A program made the position numbers and the translations under genes. This document shows, in pieces, positions 46,096 to 55,995 of a DNA stretch of 64,000 nt; within the stretch, counting starts at the first letter, position 1; every line of letters starts with the position of its first letter. The stretch is from Winogradskyella aurantia (lineage in GTDB: Bacteria > Bacteroidota > Bacteroidia > Flavobacteriales > Flavobacteriaceae), in assembly GCF_002266855.1 (NCBI RefSeq), contig NZ_NGJN01000003.1, forward strand, positions 310,001-374,000, given 5' to 3'. The notes under the pieces were generated by a model. That model searched no databases and was not told where the DNA came from. It saw only the letters and a program-made list of their open reading frames with translations.

Positions 46096-47511
46096 TTAAT
46101 TATTGATATCTGGATCAGCGAGCTCGTATTTCTCGGCTTCTAACATTTCATGTTCGTCATCCTCTGCGCCATGAGTTAATTTTTCAAGTTTAGTTCTAAA
46201 CAGCATTACGAGCAGTCCAAAGCCTACACAGAATACGGCAATACCTGTAAAAATTGTAAGCTCTCCCAGTTTTTCGGAAGCTTCTCCCAACAAACCTGCC
46301 AATTTATTCCCAAATCCTGTCATTGCGAAATACACCCCCATCATCAATGATGCATATTTTATAGGAGCAAGTTTTGTAATATAGGACAGTGCAACCGGAG
46401 AAATACACAATTCTCCTACGGTATGAAACAAATAAGCCAACACTAGCCAGTACATTGCTGACGCACCTTCACTTTCAAATTCCATAGAGGCCGCAGTCAT
46501 AAAGAAAAACCCAGTACCCATTATAATAAGTCCGACTATCATTTTAAATAGACCAGTAGATAATTTACCTTTCAGCTTGCGCTTAGCCCAGTAGCCTGCT
46601 ACAGATGTCCCTAAAAATATAATAAACATGGCATTTAAGGATTGAAACCAAGAGGCCGGTACTTCATTACCAATAAATGGCAAACTAAAGGACAATATTC
46701 TATTTGTTTTTTCCGAAGCATAAATATTCATTAATCCGCCGGCCTGCTCAAATGCACCCCAAAATACAATGACCAATAAAAAAGAAATGAAAAGTACAAT
46801 TACCCTATCTTTTTCAATAGCTGTTAGTGGTCTCTTCATCGCTTCCTTCTCAATTTTATTTTCAGAACTCCCCAAGAAATTCCCCACTTGTTTTAAATAT
46901 TTCAAGCCAGCCAAATATTGAATAAGCCCAGCTGCCATACCAATACCAGCAAGACCAAAACCATAATGCCAGCCGTAGACTTCCCCAACAAAGCCAACAA
47001 TTAAACTAGACAAGAAGGCACCTACATTAATACCTATATAAAAAATTGTAAATCCCTTATCGCGTCTTATATCGCCTTGCTTATACAAGCCACCAACCAT
47101 AGTTGAAATATTTGGCTTTAACATACCTACACCAGCAATAATAAGACCTAAACCTGTATAGAATGCCCACAGTTGTTCAACAGCCAGAATACTATGACCA
47201 GCTACAAGTAAAATACCACCATATAAAACGGACTGTTTTTGTCCTAGAAACTTATCGGCAATCCAACCACCAGGTATGGAAGCCACATAGACCAACATGG
47301 TATACCAACCGTACAAGGCTAGTGCTTCTCCATTTGTCCATCCTAAGCCAGGATTATCTCCTGTTGCCTGCGCCACAAGATATAATACAAGTATGGCACG
47401 CATCCCATAATACGAAAAACGCTCCCACATTTCTGTAAAGAATAATACGTACAATCCTACTGGGTGCCCAAAGAGTTCTTTCTGATGTGGTTGTTTGATA
47501 AGTGTTGACAT
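46096..47511 (-). CDS. Peptide MFS transporter (POT/PTR2 family), 471 residues
   Basis: This is the second POT family importer, paralogous to the next gene. FFTEMWERFSYYGMRAILVL is almost identical in both, and FYIGINVGAFLSSLIVGFVGE and FHTVGELCISPVALSYITKL match their counterparts. It is about 110 residues shorter, in part through loss of two hydrophobic segments in the middle. The C-terminus is acidic (EDDEHEMLEAEKYELADPD). The tandem pair may differ in peptide preference. Confidence 0.94.
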   Translation of the reverse strand: MSTLIKQPHQKELFGHPVGLYVLFFTEMWERFSYYGMRAILVLYLVAQATGDNPGLGWTNGEALALYGWYTMLVYVASIPGGWIADKFLGQKQSVLYGGILLVAGHSILAVEQLWAFYTGLGLIIAGVGMLKPNISTMVGGLYKQGDIRRDKGFTIFYIGINVGAFLSSLIVGFVGEVYGWHYGFGLAGIGMAAGLIQYLAGLKYLKQVGNFLGSSENKIEKEAMKRPLTAIEKDRVIVLFISFLLVIVFWGAFEQAGGLMNIYASEKTNRILSFSLPFIGNEVPASWFQSLNAMFIIFLGTSVAGYWAKRKLKGKLSTGLFKMIVGLIIMGTGFFFMTAASMEFESEGASAMYWLVLAYLFHTVGELCISPVALSYITKLAPIKYASLMMGVYFAMTGFGNKLAGLLGEASEKLGELTIFTGIAVFCVGFGLLVMLFRTKLEKLTHGAEDDEHEMLEAEKYELADPDINN

Positions 47512-47584
47512 ATGATTAGTTGTTAGTTAGTTTCTGTTTGAGATTATCCTTTTATTTGAACAGGGAGGGTTGCTTCTTTTTCAT

Positions 47585-49780
47585 TCATATCCCTTTTGGT
47601 TCCGTTCCTAAGGTCTTTTTAATAAAGTCGGTCATTTTCTTATACAAATGAAGCCGCGTATTACCACCATAGATACCGTGATTCTTGTCTGGATAAATCA
47701 TCCATTCAAACTGCTTATCTGCTTGGATTAGTGCCTCTACCATACGCATGGTATTTTGCACATGGACATTATCATCACCTGTACCATGAATAAGCAAGAA
47801 ATCCCCCTTAAGCTTATCAACATGATTAATAGGAGAGTTCTCGTCATAACCACTTGGATTTTCTTGAGGCGTTGTCATATACCGCTCAGTGTAAATAGTA
47901 TCGTAAAACCTCCAACTTGTTACGGGTGCCACAGCAATGGCCATTTTAAAAACGTCATTCCCTTTAAACAAGGCATTACTACTCATAAAGCCGCCATAAC
48001 TCCAGCCCCAAATACCTATTCTGTTCTCATCTATATAGTCTAAGTTACCCAGTTGTTTTGCAGCTTGTATTTGGTCTTCAACTTCGTATTTACCCAATTC
48101 GTTTTGGGTCACTTTTTTAAATTCAGCTCCCTTAAAACCTGTACCTCGTCCATCTACACAAACCACAATAATACCTTGTTGTGCTAGCATTTGGTACCAA
48201 TAATCATTTGCACTATTCCAGCGATTCGCAGCGGACTGTGAACCTGGTCCTGAGTACTGGAACATAAACATAGGGTAGCTTTTGCTGGCATCAAAATCAG
48301 CAGGCTTTATCATCCACATATTTAAGTCATTCCCATTCACATTAATTGTACTGAATTCTTTTCTAGACATTACATAATTACTGAGTTTCTCAGTAAGATT
48401 ATCGTTGTCTTTAATAGGTTTAATTACTTCTCCGGTCTTCGTATTATGCAGTGTATATTTAGGAGGTGTAGTTGCGCTGGAATAGGTGTTTATGAAATAG
48501 GTATAGTCCGCACTGAAATCGGCACTGTTAGTACCTTCTGTTTTGGTCAAAGGCTTTTTATCCTTAGCCTTAATATTAATGGAATACACAACCCTATTAA
48601 TGGAACCATTCTCTGTAGATTGATAATAAATGGTATTTTTCTTCTCATTAAATCCATAATAATCCGTTACCTCCCAGTCGCCCTTAGTAATTTGATTAAT
48701 TAAGTCACCATTCTTTGAATAGTGATAAATATGATTGTAACCGTCCTTCTCACTTGTCCATATAAAACTGTTATCCTTTAAAAAAGTAAGGTTGAAGGTA
48801 ACATCTACATAAGCCTTGTCTTTTTCCGATAAGACCAATTTTGATGATTCCTTAGCGGTATTAATCATCCACAAGTCGAGTTCATTTTGGTGCCTATTCA
48901 TAAATTGAACACTTAAAACGTTAGGATCGTTAGTCCATTTTAATCTCGGGATATAAAAGTCTTTATATGACTTGTTAACCTCTAATTCTGTCAATATCTT
49001 AGTTTCCAAATCGAAAAGGTGTAGCGAAACCTTTGAGTTTTCCTCTCCTGCCTTGGGATATTTAAATACTTGCTGCTCTGGATACAAGTCCGACCCATAA
49101 ACATCCATTGAAAACTGTGGGACCTCGGTCTCATCAAATCGAATGAAAGCTATTTTATTGCTATCGGCATTCCAGTCAAAAGCTCTTACAAAACTAAACT
49201 CCTCTTCATAAACCCAATCCGTTATACCATTGATTATTTCGTTTTTTTTGCCGTCAGTTGTTATCTGCTCTACCTGACCTGAGACTAAATCCTTAACATA
49301 GAGATTATTTTCATAGCCATAGGCTATTTTAGTACCATCGGGTGAAAGATTAGGTTCTTGAACCAAATTATCCGACACCTTTACTAAATCCTTTGTTTCT
49401 ATGGTATAGACATAATATTCACCGAGTCTAGAACGCCTGAAGACGGGGACTTCGTTTGTGGTAAGCACGACCTTAGATTCATCGGCACTAAAACTATAAT
49501 CAAAAAAGCCCTTAATAGCCTTAATGTCATCAGAGGATACCAAAGTTTCCACTTTTTTTAAAGTTTGATAATCATAAATATCTATAGAGGATGAACCATC
49601 TTGCCTATTAAAATTTAATACGGAATATTGTTTGCCATTGTTTAAGGAATGTAGAGCTTGCATCCGTTCCGTTCTGAAGCTGCCATTCCAAATTTCATCA
49701 AGGGAAATCTGTTTATTTTGACAAAAAATTAAAGAAGTTGATAAAAAGCCGACGATGGCTACTAGAGGTCTCAATTTCAT
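47585..49780 (-). CDS. S9 peptidase, dipeptidyl-peptidase IV type
   Basis: This 731-residue enzyme has a signal peptide (MKLRPLVAIVGFLSTSLIFCQ) and should remove dipeptides from peptide N-termini outside the cytoplasm. An eight-blade propeller (about 40-490) with the DPP-IV Glu pair in WVYEEEFSFVRAFDW precedes the hydrolase domain: nucleophile GWSYGGFMS, acid in HGTGDDNVHVQN and base in DKNHGIYGG. ATG 49780 is the start; the TTG nine bases upstream is not needed. It leads into the POT genes. Confidence 0.94.
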   Translation of the reverse strand: MKLRPLVAIVGFLSTSLIFCQNKQISLDEIWNGSFRTERMQALHSLNNGKQYSVLNFNRQDGSSSIDIYDYQTLKKVETLVSSDDIKAIKGFFDYSFSADESKVVLTTNEVPVFRRSRLGEYYVYTIETKDLVKVSDNLVQEPNLSPDGTKIAYGYENNLYVKDLVSGQVEQITTDGKKNEIINGITDWVYEEEFSFVRAFDWNADSNKIAFIRFDETEVPQFSMDVYGSDLYPEQQVFKYPKAGEENSKVSLHLFDLETKILTELEVNKSYKDFYIPRLKWTNDPNVLSVQFMNRHQNELDLWMINTAKESSKLVLSEKDKAYVDVTFNLTFLKDNSFIWTSEKDGYNHIYHYSKNGDLINQITKGDWEVTDYYGFNEKKNTIYYQSTENGSINRVVYSINIKAKDKKPLTKTEGTNSADFSADYTYFINTYSSATTPPKYTLHNTKTGEVIKPIKDNDNLTEKLSNYVMSRKEFSTINVNGNDLNMWMIKPADFDASKSYPMFMFQYSGPGSQSAANRWNSANDYWYQMLAQQGIIVVCVDGRGTGFKGAEFKKVTQNELGKYEVEDQIQAAKQLGNLDYIDENRIGIWGWSYGGFMSSNALFKGNDVFKMAIAVAPVTSWRFYDTIYTERYMTTPQENPSGYDENSPINHVDKLKGDFLLIHGTGDDNVHVQNTMRMVEALIQADKQFEWMIYPDKNHGIYGGNTRLHLYKKMTDFIKKTLGTEPKGI

Positions 49781-49898
49781 GTATTTCAATTTTCACTATC
49801 GCAGTGCCAAGTTTACTAAAAAATATGCAAAAATCAGGTATTATTAACAGTAAATCGGCAATTCTAAACAAGAACAATATATTTTCTGGTAATCCTAG

Positions 49899-49906
49899 TA
49901 TCTTTG
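49899..49906 (+). promoter_or_regulatory. Candidate -7 box for the HMG-CoA reductase gene
   Basis: TATCTTTG fits TAnnTTTG, 22 bp before the ATG at 49929. No exact -33 TTTG lies at the usual spacing. Confidence 0.35.
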
Positions 49907-49928
49907 CAACTCAAAACTATGCACGACT

Positions 49929-51245
49929 ATGTCTAACGCTATTTCCGGCTTTTCTAAACTTTCTAAATCCGAAAAGATTGATTGGTTACTAAACAATTAT
50001 TTCTCAAATAAAGAAGAAGCTCGTTTGCTGGTCACACGATATTGGAACTCCGATGAGGTACTGCAGAAACTGCATGATGAATTTATTGAAAACACCATCA
50101 CCAATTTTTATCTTCCTTTTGGTGTATCGCCTAATTTTTTGATTAATGATAAATTGTATACTGTACCAATGGCTATAGAAGAAAGCTCTGTTGTAGCGGC
50201 AGCCAGCAAGTCTGCTAAGTTTTGGTATGATCGTGGTGGCTTTAAAACAAAGGTTATTTCTACGGAAAAAATAGGTCAAGTTCATTTTATTTTCAAAGGT
50301 GATTCCACAAAACTTGAGACCTTTTTCAATACTGTCAAATCCAAATTATTTACTGATGCGTCCCATATTACCAAGAATATGGAAAAAAGGGGTGGGGGTA
50401 TACTTGACATAGAACTAAAAAACAAGTCAAGGGATATACCCAACTACTTTCAACTCCATGCCACTTTTGAAACCTTGGATGCTATGGGTGCCAATTTTAT
50501 TAATTCTTGTTTGGAGCAATTTGCTTCGACTTTAAAGGAAGAAGCGCTTAACTATACTGATTTCAATGCAGATGAAAGGAACATAGCTATTGTTATGAGC
50601 ATACTTTCTAATTATGTCCCCAACTGTTTAGTGAGGGCAGAAGTTTCATGTCCAATAAATGACCTTAAGAGTAAGGACATTTTGGACCCACAATGGTTTG
50701 CCGAAAAGTTCAAACAGGCTATAACCATAGCTGAAGTTGAGCCATATAGGGCAGTTACGCATAATAAGGGCATAATGAATGGTATTGATGCTGTTATACT
50801 TGCCACAGGTAATGACTTTAGAGCAGTTGAAGCTGGTGTGCACGCCTATGCCTCTAGAAATGGGAGTTACTCCAGCCTTACACATTGCAGTATTGATGAT
50901 GGGGTCTTTAAGTTTTGGATTGAAATTCCCTTGGCACTGGGCACGGTTGGTGGCTTAACCAGTCTTCATCCCCTTGTGAAATTTGCCTTAGACCTATTGG
51001 AAAAGCCTTCAGCCAAAGAACTGATGCAAATTGTTGCCGTTGCAGGATTGGCCCAGAACTTTGCCGCTATAAAATCCTTAACGACAACGGGGATTCAACA
51101 AGGCCATATGAAAATGCACCTTATGAATATCTTGAACCAATTTGAAGCCACAGCGCATGAGAAAGCAAAACTCATAGAATACTTTAAGACTAACGTTGTA
51201 ACACATGGCGCTGTTGCAGACGCCATCAATCAACTAAGAAATTAA
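49929..51245 (+). CDS. mvaA: Hydroxymethylglutaryl-CoA reductase, class II
   Basis: This 438-residue enzyme interconverts HMG-CoA and mevalonate. The class II catalytic residues are visible: Glu in PMAIEESSVVAAAS (about 84-85), Lys in THNKGIMNGID, Asp in ATGNDFRAVEAG and His in QQGHMKMH. LGTVGGLTSLHPL is a conserved cofactor-side block. The class is called degradative after Pseudomonas mevalonii, but in Bacteroidota it is expected to serve isoprenoid synthesis. It is followed after 2 bp by a GHMP kinase. Confidence 0.93.
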   Translation: MSNAISGFSKLSKSEKIDWLLNNYFSNKEEARLLVTRYWNSDEVLQKLHDEFIENTITNFYLPFGVSPNFLINDKLYTVPMAIEESSVVAAASKSAKFWYDRGGFKTKVISTEKIGQVHFIFKGDSTKLETFFNTVKSKLFTDASHITKNMEKRGGGILDIELKNKSRDIPNYFQLHATFETLDAMGANFINSCLEQFASTLKEEALNYTDFNADERNIAIVMSILSNYVPNCLVRAEVSCPINDLKSKDILDPQWFAEKFKQAITIAEVEPYRAVTHNKGIMNGIDAVILATGNDFRAVEAGVHAYASRNGSYSSLTHCSIDDGVFKFWIEIPLALGTVGGLTSLHPLVKFALDLLEKPSAKELMQIVAVAGLAQNFAAIKSLTTTGIQQGHMKMHLMNILNQFEATAHEKAKLIEYFKTNVVTHGAVADAINQLRN

Positions 51246-51247
51246 GT

Positions 51248-52168
51248 TTGAAGACTTATAGGAGCAATGGTAAATTACTTTTAACTGCGGAATATGCAGT
51301 GTTAGATGGTGCCGTAGCCTTGGCCATCCCAACTGTATATGGACAGACGCTAAACGTTGAAAACAGTAGTTCAGCATCAATTTTATGGAAAAGCTACGAC
51401 GAGGCTGGTGAAATTTGGTTTGAACATGAGTTCCCGATTGATTCCATTGTATCCAATAGCGCAGTAGACCTTCACAATCCTACTGCTAATCGTATTTTGG
51501 AGATTTTACGCTCCGCCAGGATTTTAAACCTGGAATTTTTAAGTAAGACTAATGGTCTTAAGGTTGATACCTACCTCGACTTTAATAGACATTGGGGATT
51601 GGGATCGTCTTCTACATTAATAAATAATATAGCTAGTTGGGCACAGATTAACGCCTACCAATTATTAGAAAAGACATTTGGAGGAAGTGGATACGACATC
51701 GCCTGCGCGCAGCATAATTCACCGCTTTTATATCAATTGACATCCCAAAACGTTCCTGGCGTTAAACCCGTGGATTTTAATCCTGTCTTCAGATCAAATC
51801 TCTATTTCGTTTACCTCAACCAAAAGCAAGATAGTAGAGATGGCATTTCCAAATACAAAAAACAAGGTTCCATAAATCCAGTTAATATTGAAGCTATAAG
51901 TAACATTACCAAAACTATTATAGCATGTCAATCCTTGACCGATTTTAATATTCTTATCAAAGAACACGAATCCATAATAGCAAAACTTATTGGTGAGGTT
52001 CCTATAAAAGAACAACTATTTAAGGATTTTGATGGTGAAGTAAAGAGTCTTGGTGCCTGGGGAGGTGATTTTGTCCTTGCCAGCTCAGTATCTGATCCTA
52101 CAGCCTATTTTAAATCCAAAGGTTATAACACAATAATCCCATACCAAGAAATGGCTTTATTTAAATAA
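51248..52168 (+). CDS. GHMP kinase, probably of the mevalonate pathway
   Basis: This 306-residue kinase begins at a TTG (51248), because the conserved opening YRSNGKLLLTAEYAVLDGA starts three residues later and no ATG is near. GLGSSSTL is the GHMP phosphate loop and GGSGYDIA the following conserved block. The position 2 bp after mvaA points to mevalonate kinase or phosphomevalonate kinase; sequence alone does not decide. A terminator shared with the opposite gene follows. Confidence 0.85.
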   Translation: MKTYRSNGKLLLTAEYAVLDGAVALAIPTVYGQTLNVENSSSASILWKSYDEAGEIWFEHEFPIDSIVSNSAVDLHNPTANRILEILRSARILNLEFLSKTNGLKVDTYLDFNRHWGLGSSSTLINNIASWAQINAYQLLEKTFGGSGYDIACAQHNSPLLYQLTSQNVPGVKPVDFNPVFRSNLYFVYLNQKQDSRDGISKYKKQGSINPVNIEAISNITKTIIACQSLTDFNILIKEHESIIAKLIGEVPIKEQLFKDFDGEVKSLGAWGGDFVLASSVSDPTAYFKSKGYNTIIPYQEMALFK

Positions 52169-52183
52169 CCGAAATAGTGAAAA

Positions 52184-52217
52184 CAAAAAAGGCTTTGTGA
52201 ATCACAAAGCCTTTACT
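52184..52217. terminator. Bidirectional terminator between the GHMP kinase and foldase genes
   Basis: AAAGGCTTTGTGA and TCACAAAGCCTTT (52188-52214) form a near-perfect hairpin, with A-rich sequence before and T-rich sequence after, serving the convergent genes on both sides. Confidence 0.85.
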
Positions 52218-52234
52218 TTTAAATTTGTTACAGT

Positions 52235-54385
52235 TTAATAAACCGTTTTTGCTCTATTGTCTTCAATGTCTGCAGCTGCTTCCAAAGCTTGATAAACATT
52301 GGATTGAACCAAATTCCTTCGTTCTGAATTCAATCGGTTCATTATAGCAGTATAATTATCGAGTGCAGTCGCGTCATTTATTTTAGTAACCTCTATAACA
52401 TAAACACCCTTTTCACCATCTATCGGTTTTGATGTTTCTCCTTCGGATAACCCAAAGGCTGCACCAACAACCTTTGGCTCCACACCAGCCCCTGAGAGGG
52501 TTGTATTTTTAATAGTTAACGCAGCCGCAGTTCGCGGACTTACACCTTGGTTTTTAGCAATATCATTGACCGTAGTTGCTGTAATTTTCTCACGAATCAT
52601 TTGAGCCTTTTTTTGCTTTCTAACCGCAGGAAGTGCTGTAATAGAAGCATCTTCAATATTCATAAGGCCTTCCTCATTCTTTTCAACAAGTTTTACTACG
52701 ATAAATCCAAAATTTGAAATGGGAAAATTTCTAAATTCACCAACGTCAGTATCTTCATCAAACGCCCAGCGTACTACTTGTCTTTGACTTCCGAGACCAG
52801 GAATATTTTCGTCCAATTCCTTAAATGTAAAAGGCTTAACTAATAGATCTTTCTCCTTAGCTAACTCATTAAAGTCACCGTCTTTTGCAGCTATTTCAAA
52901 CTTCGACATTTTATTGAACACGTCTTGTAAAGTCTGTTCTGATGGTTCTATTTTATCTGCAAGGGTCGCTAATTTAATAGTCTTATTAAAACTCTTTTGC
53001 TCCAATACCTCAATAACATGGTAGCCAAAAGACGTTCCCACAACATCAATATCACCTTCGTTGCTTTCAAATGAAAAATCTTTAAACTCAGGTGCCATAC
53101 CTGCATTATAAGCAAATTCAAGCTCGCCATCTTTCTCATTACTCACTTTATCAGATGATAAATCCAGTAAATCCAAAAACTTAGCTCGACCGCTTTTAAT
53201 TTCATTTAAAATACTATCTGCTGTCTTTTCCGCTTCTTCAGGTGTTTTGGTAATTGTTGCATCCGCTCTGGTCGCACCAGCAAATGGTATCAAAATATGA
53301 CGCACCTTTACAGAGTCTGGCAGCTGCTCTGTAGCAATCACTTTAGACAACTTGAAATAACCCGCATCTTCATACGGGCCGTAATAGTCACCAACTTCTA
53401 ACTTAAGCAAGGTGTCTTTTGCAACGGCTGGCAGTTGAGACGCTCTTAAGAAACTATCATTGTACTTTAAGTCTGAATTGTAATTAATAAAGTCTTCGAT
53501 ATCTGCAGCAGAATCAAAGCCTGGAATAGTATCGGTGTTTTTGCTGCTCTCGTTGTATTCTGTCCTATCGCTTTTAAGAGCTAGAAGACCTGCTTTTATA
53601 TTATCTTTATCTGTTTGTGAGGCCTCTTCCCTGAACTCCACATAAACCACTTCCCGTGTAGCATCCACCTTATACTTCTCTTCGTGACCTTTTATATAGT
53701 CCTTTATATCAGAATTGGTCACCGTAACTAAACTATCTGGAATCGAGGTATAGAGAATCTGTGCATACCGAATATCCACTGTTTTAGCGTCACCTAGATA
53801 CTCATCCTCAGCTTCGGTTATGGTGGCACCCACTCCAGCTTTTATTAAGTTATAATACGATTGTTGTATGGCATTGGTAGCGATGGTCTGTTCGTTATTA
53901 GTCCAACTTTGGTAATTCACAAGGAAATTGCCCAGTGGCGCCGTTTCTCCATTCAAGTCTTTTAAATTAGCGATAAAGGCATTTAGACGATTGACATCGA
54001 ATTCACCATTCTCATCTTGAAATTCCGGGTAAGAGGAGAAGCTGTTTTTTAACAAGTCTCTCATTTCATCCTTTTCCACCGACAAGCCTAATTCCTCATA
54101 TTCAGACTCCAGTACTATCCTACGAAGCTCTTGATTATATATGGCATTCATAGCTTGTGTTGCAGTTTGTCTCCCACCGGTTCTATCTTGATAATTCTTT
54201 ACCTTTTGCTGAAATTCAGCTCTGTTGATATCCTTCCCGTTTATTGTGGCTACAACATCTTGGGGCGCACCGGTGAAGGCATCTGAATTTTTAAACAAAT
54301 CACCTATTACGAATGAAAATAGCGCCAATGCTATTACTAAAATTAAAATTAATGAGCGTTGTCTAATTTTATTTAAAACTGCCAT
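52235..54385 (-). CDS. PpiD/SurA-like periplasmic peptidyl-prolyl isomerase
   Basis: This 716-residue protein has one N-terminal membrane anchor (SLILILVIALALFSFVIGDL, about 10-29) and a SurA_N-type helical domain (NGKDINRAEFQQKVKNYQ). A central parvulin domain (KVRHILIPFAG through the terminal GTSFGYHVIEVLEQ, about 355-455) is followed by a second, degenerate parvulin-like stretch and the helical end. It probably helps outer-membrane proteins fold as they leave the Sec machinery. Confidence 0.92.
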   Translation of the reverse strand: MAVLNKIRQRSLILILVIALALFSFVIGDLFKNSDAFTGAPQDVVATINGKDINRAEFQQKVKNYQDRTGGRQTATQAMNAIYNQELRRIVLESEYEELGLSVEKDEMRDLLKNSFSSYPEFQDENGEFDVNRLNAFIANLKDLNGETAPLGNFLVNYQSWTNNEQTIATNAIQQSYYNLIKAGVGATITEAEDEYLGDAKTVDIRYAQILYTSIPDSLVTVTNSDIKDYIKGHEEKYKVDATREVVYVEFREEASQTDKDNIKAGLLALKSDRTEYNESSKNTDTIPGFDSAADIEDFINYNSDLKYNDSFLRASQLPAVAKDTLLKLEVGDYYGPYEDAGYFKLSKVIATEQLPDSVKVRHILIPFAGATRADATITKTPEEAEKTADSILNEIKSGRAKFLDLLDLSSDKVSNEKDGELEFAYNAGMAPEFKDFSFESNEGDIDVVGTSFGYHVIEVLEQKSFNKTIKLATLADKIEPSEQTLQDVFNKMSKFEIAAKDGDFNELAKEKDLLVKPFTFKELDENIPGLGSQRQVVRWAFDEDTDVGEFRNFPISNFGFIVVKLVEKNEEGLMNIEDASITALPAVRKQKKAQMIREKITATTVNDIAKNQGVSPRTAAALTIKNTTLSGAGVEPKVVGAAFGLSEGETSKPIDGEKGVYVIEVTKINDATALDNYTAIMNRLNSERRNLVQSNVYQALEAAADIEDNRAKTVY

Positions 54386-54480
54386 AGTCTTGTTTTGTTA
54401 CGTATAAATAAGTCTGCGAAAATAGTATTTTCTACTAAATAATAAAAGGAGTTGTATAGATTTTATAAGTACGGAAAAGA

Positions 54481-55773
54481 TTAATCCTGCTCTAGTATTT
54501 TTAGCTGTACTACATCAATTTTTGTAGAGGACACCTCTTCTATCGTAAATTGAAAATTTTCTATCTGTACGTCTTCGTTCTCTTGCGGAATTTCTTGTGT
54601 GGTATTCACTATTAAACCGCCTAAAGTCTCATAATTTTCACTTTCTGGTAAAGTTATTTTATAGGTCTCGTTGATATAGTCAACCTCAAGTCTTGCTGAA
54701 AACCTAAAGGTATTTTCATTGAGTTGCTCCTCAATTTGTTCTACGATATCATGCTCATCTTCAATTTCGCCAAATAACTCTTCTATAATATCCTCAACCG
54801 TCATTATGCCTGAGGTCCCGCCGTACTCGTCAATTACAACAGCCATGCTTCGTCTCTTTTTCATTAAAATGTTAAGTACGTCTTTTATTAAAATTGTTTC
54901 AGGTACAAAGCCAACGGGAATTATGATGGATTTTATGGTTTTTGGTTTTTTAAATAATTCAAAAGCGTGCACATAACCCAAGATATCATCAATAGTATCT
55001 TTGTATACAATTATTTTGGTGTGCCCTGTGTCAATAAATAATTGCCTCAAATTTTCTATGGAATCAGATATATCCACAGCCGTGATTTCAGTTCTCGGCA
55101 CCATAACTTCTCGAGCCTTTACTTCAGAAAATTCCAAAGCATTTTGAAATATTTGAATTTCACTGTCAACATCTTCGTGGTCTTCAAAAGACTCCATCTG
55201 TTCACTAATGTAATTCCCCAGCTCTACTTTAGTCAAAGCGAGTACCGCATCTTTTCCTTTTGCCCTAAAAACATAGTGCAAAATCACATCTGAAATCCAT
55301 ATAACAAATTCTGAAACCAAGGAAAACATGACATAAAAGACGTAGGTAGGAACTGCTAGTATTTTAAGTAAAGTATTAGCATAAATTTGAAAAAATACCT
55401 TAGGTAAAAATTCTGCCGTAATTAAAATAACTAATGTTGATATTATGGTTTGAGATAGTAATTGTAAGTCTGTTAGGGCATAGTTGAGCCAATTGCTCTG
55501 TGTTGGTAATAAGGACTGAAACCATCTTACCAGTAAGTCCCCCATCTTAAATCCATAAATAACAAGCGCAATATTATTCCCAATAAGCATTGTTGCAATA
55601 TACTTAGAAGGCCTTGCGGTCAGTTTGGCTAAAATATTACCTAAAAAATCATTTTGCTTTTTCTCTAACTCAATATGAATCTTATTGGATGATATATAGG
55701 CAATTTCCATCCCTGAAAAAAAGGCTGAAAGCACAAGTGTTGTTATAATAATGACTATGTCTGTAGACATCAA
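54481..55773 (-). CDS. CNNM/CBS transporter-associated membrane protein (hemolysin-C family)
   Basis: This 430-residue inner-membrane protein has a CNNM (DUF21) domain with about four helices (FFSGMEIAYISSNKIHIEL, MLIGNNIALVIYG). Next come two CBS repeats (VMVPRTEITAVDISDS; KKRRSMAVVIDEYGGTSGIMTVEDIIEELFGEI) and a CorC_HlyC domain. Relatives transport or control divalent cations. Gliding protein GldE has the same layout, but gldD is not beside this gene. It begins next to the 63-residue protein without spacing. Confidence 0.88.
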   Translation of the reverse strand: MMSTDIVIIITTLVLSAFFSGMEIAYISSNKIHIELEKKQNDFLGNILAKLTARPSKYIATMLIGNNIALVIYGFKMGDLLVRWFQSLLPTQSNWLNYALTDLQLLSQTIISTLVILITAEFLPKVFFQIYANTLLKILAVPTYVFYVMFSLVSEFVIWISDVILHYVFRAKGKDAVLALTKVELGNYISEQMESFEDHEDVDSEIQIFQNALEFSEVKAREVMVPRTEITAVDISDSIENLRQLFIDTGHTKIIVYKDTIDDILGYVHAFELFKKPKTIKSIIIPVGFVPETILIKDVLNILMKKRRSMAVVIDEYGGTSGIMTVEDIIEELFGEIEDEHDIVEQIEEQLNENTFRFSARLEVDYINETYKITLPESENYETLGGLIVNTTQEIPQENEDVQIENFQFTIEEVSSTKIDVVQLKILEQD

Positions 55774-55965
55774 TTAATCGTTGTTTCTGTCTTGAAACTT
55801 TTTTGCAAAGCGCCTTCTAAAGAAAAACATGAACACACCCAAGGCTGCAAAAAATAACGACATGTAGGCTCTATTTCTATCAACAGACCAATTAGAGATG
55901 GCATCGTATAAAAACAAAATAGCAAATATGATGTAAGCGTACTGAAAAATTCTTAGTAGTTTCAT
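55774..55965 (-). CDS. Small membrane protein, two helices
   Basis: This 63-residue protein has two hydrophobic segments (YAYIIFAILFLYDAIS and YMSLFFAALGVFMFF), then a basic tail RRRFAKKFQDRN. It lies exactly between lptC (30 bp away) and the CNNM gene (no gap), on the same strand, which argues for a real gene. No known function. Confidence 0.75.
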   Translation of the reverse strand: MKLLRIFQYAYIIFAILFLYDAISNWSVDRNRAYMSLFFAALGVFMFFFRRRFAKKFQDRNND

Positions 55966-55995
55966 ATTATTGATATGTTAGATAAGTAAAGATAA

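Noticed and set aside
49738..49992. Plus-strand frame across the peptidase start and the HMG-CoA reductase start
   Set aside because: It overlaps two well-supported genes in other frames and has no known motif.
54481..55773. Assignment as gliding protein GldE
   Set aside because: The domain layout fits, but gldD is not adjacent and CNNM/CBS proteins are common, so only the family name is given.
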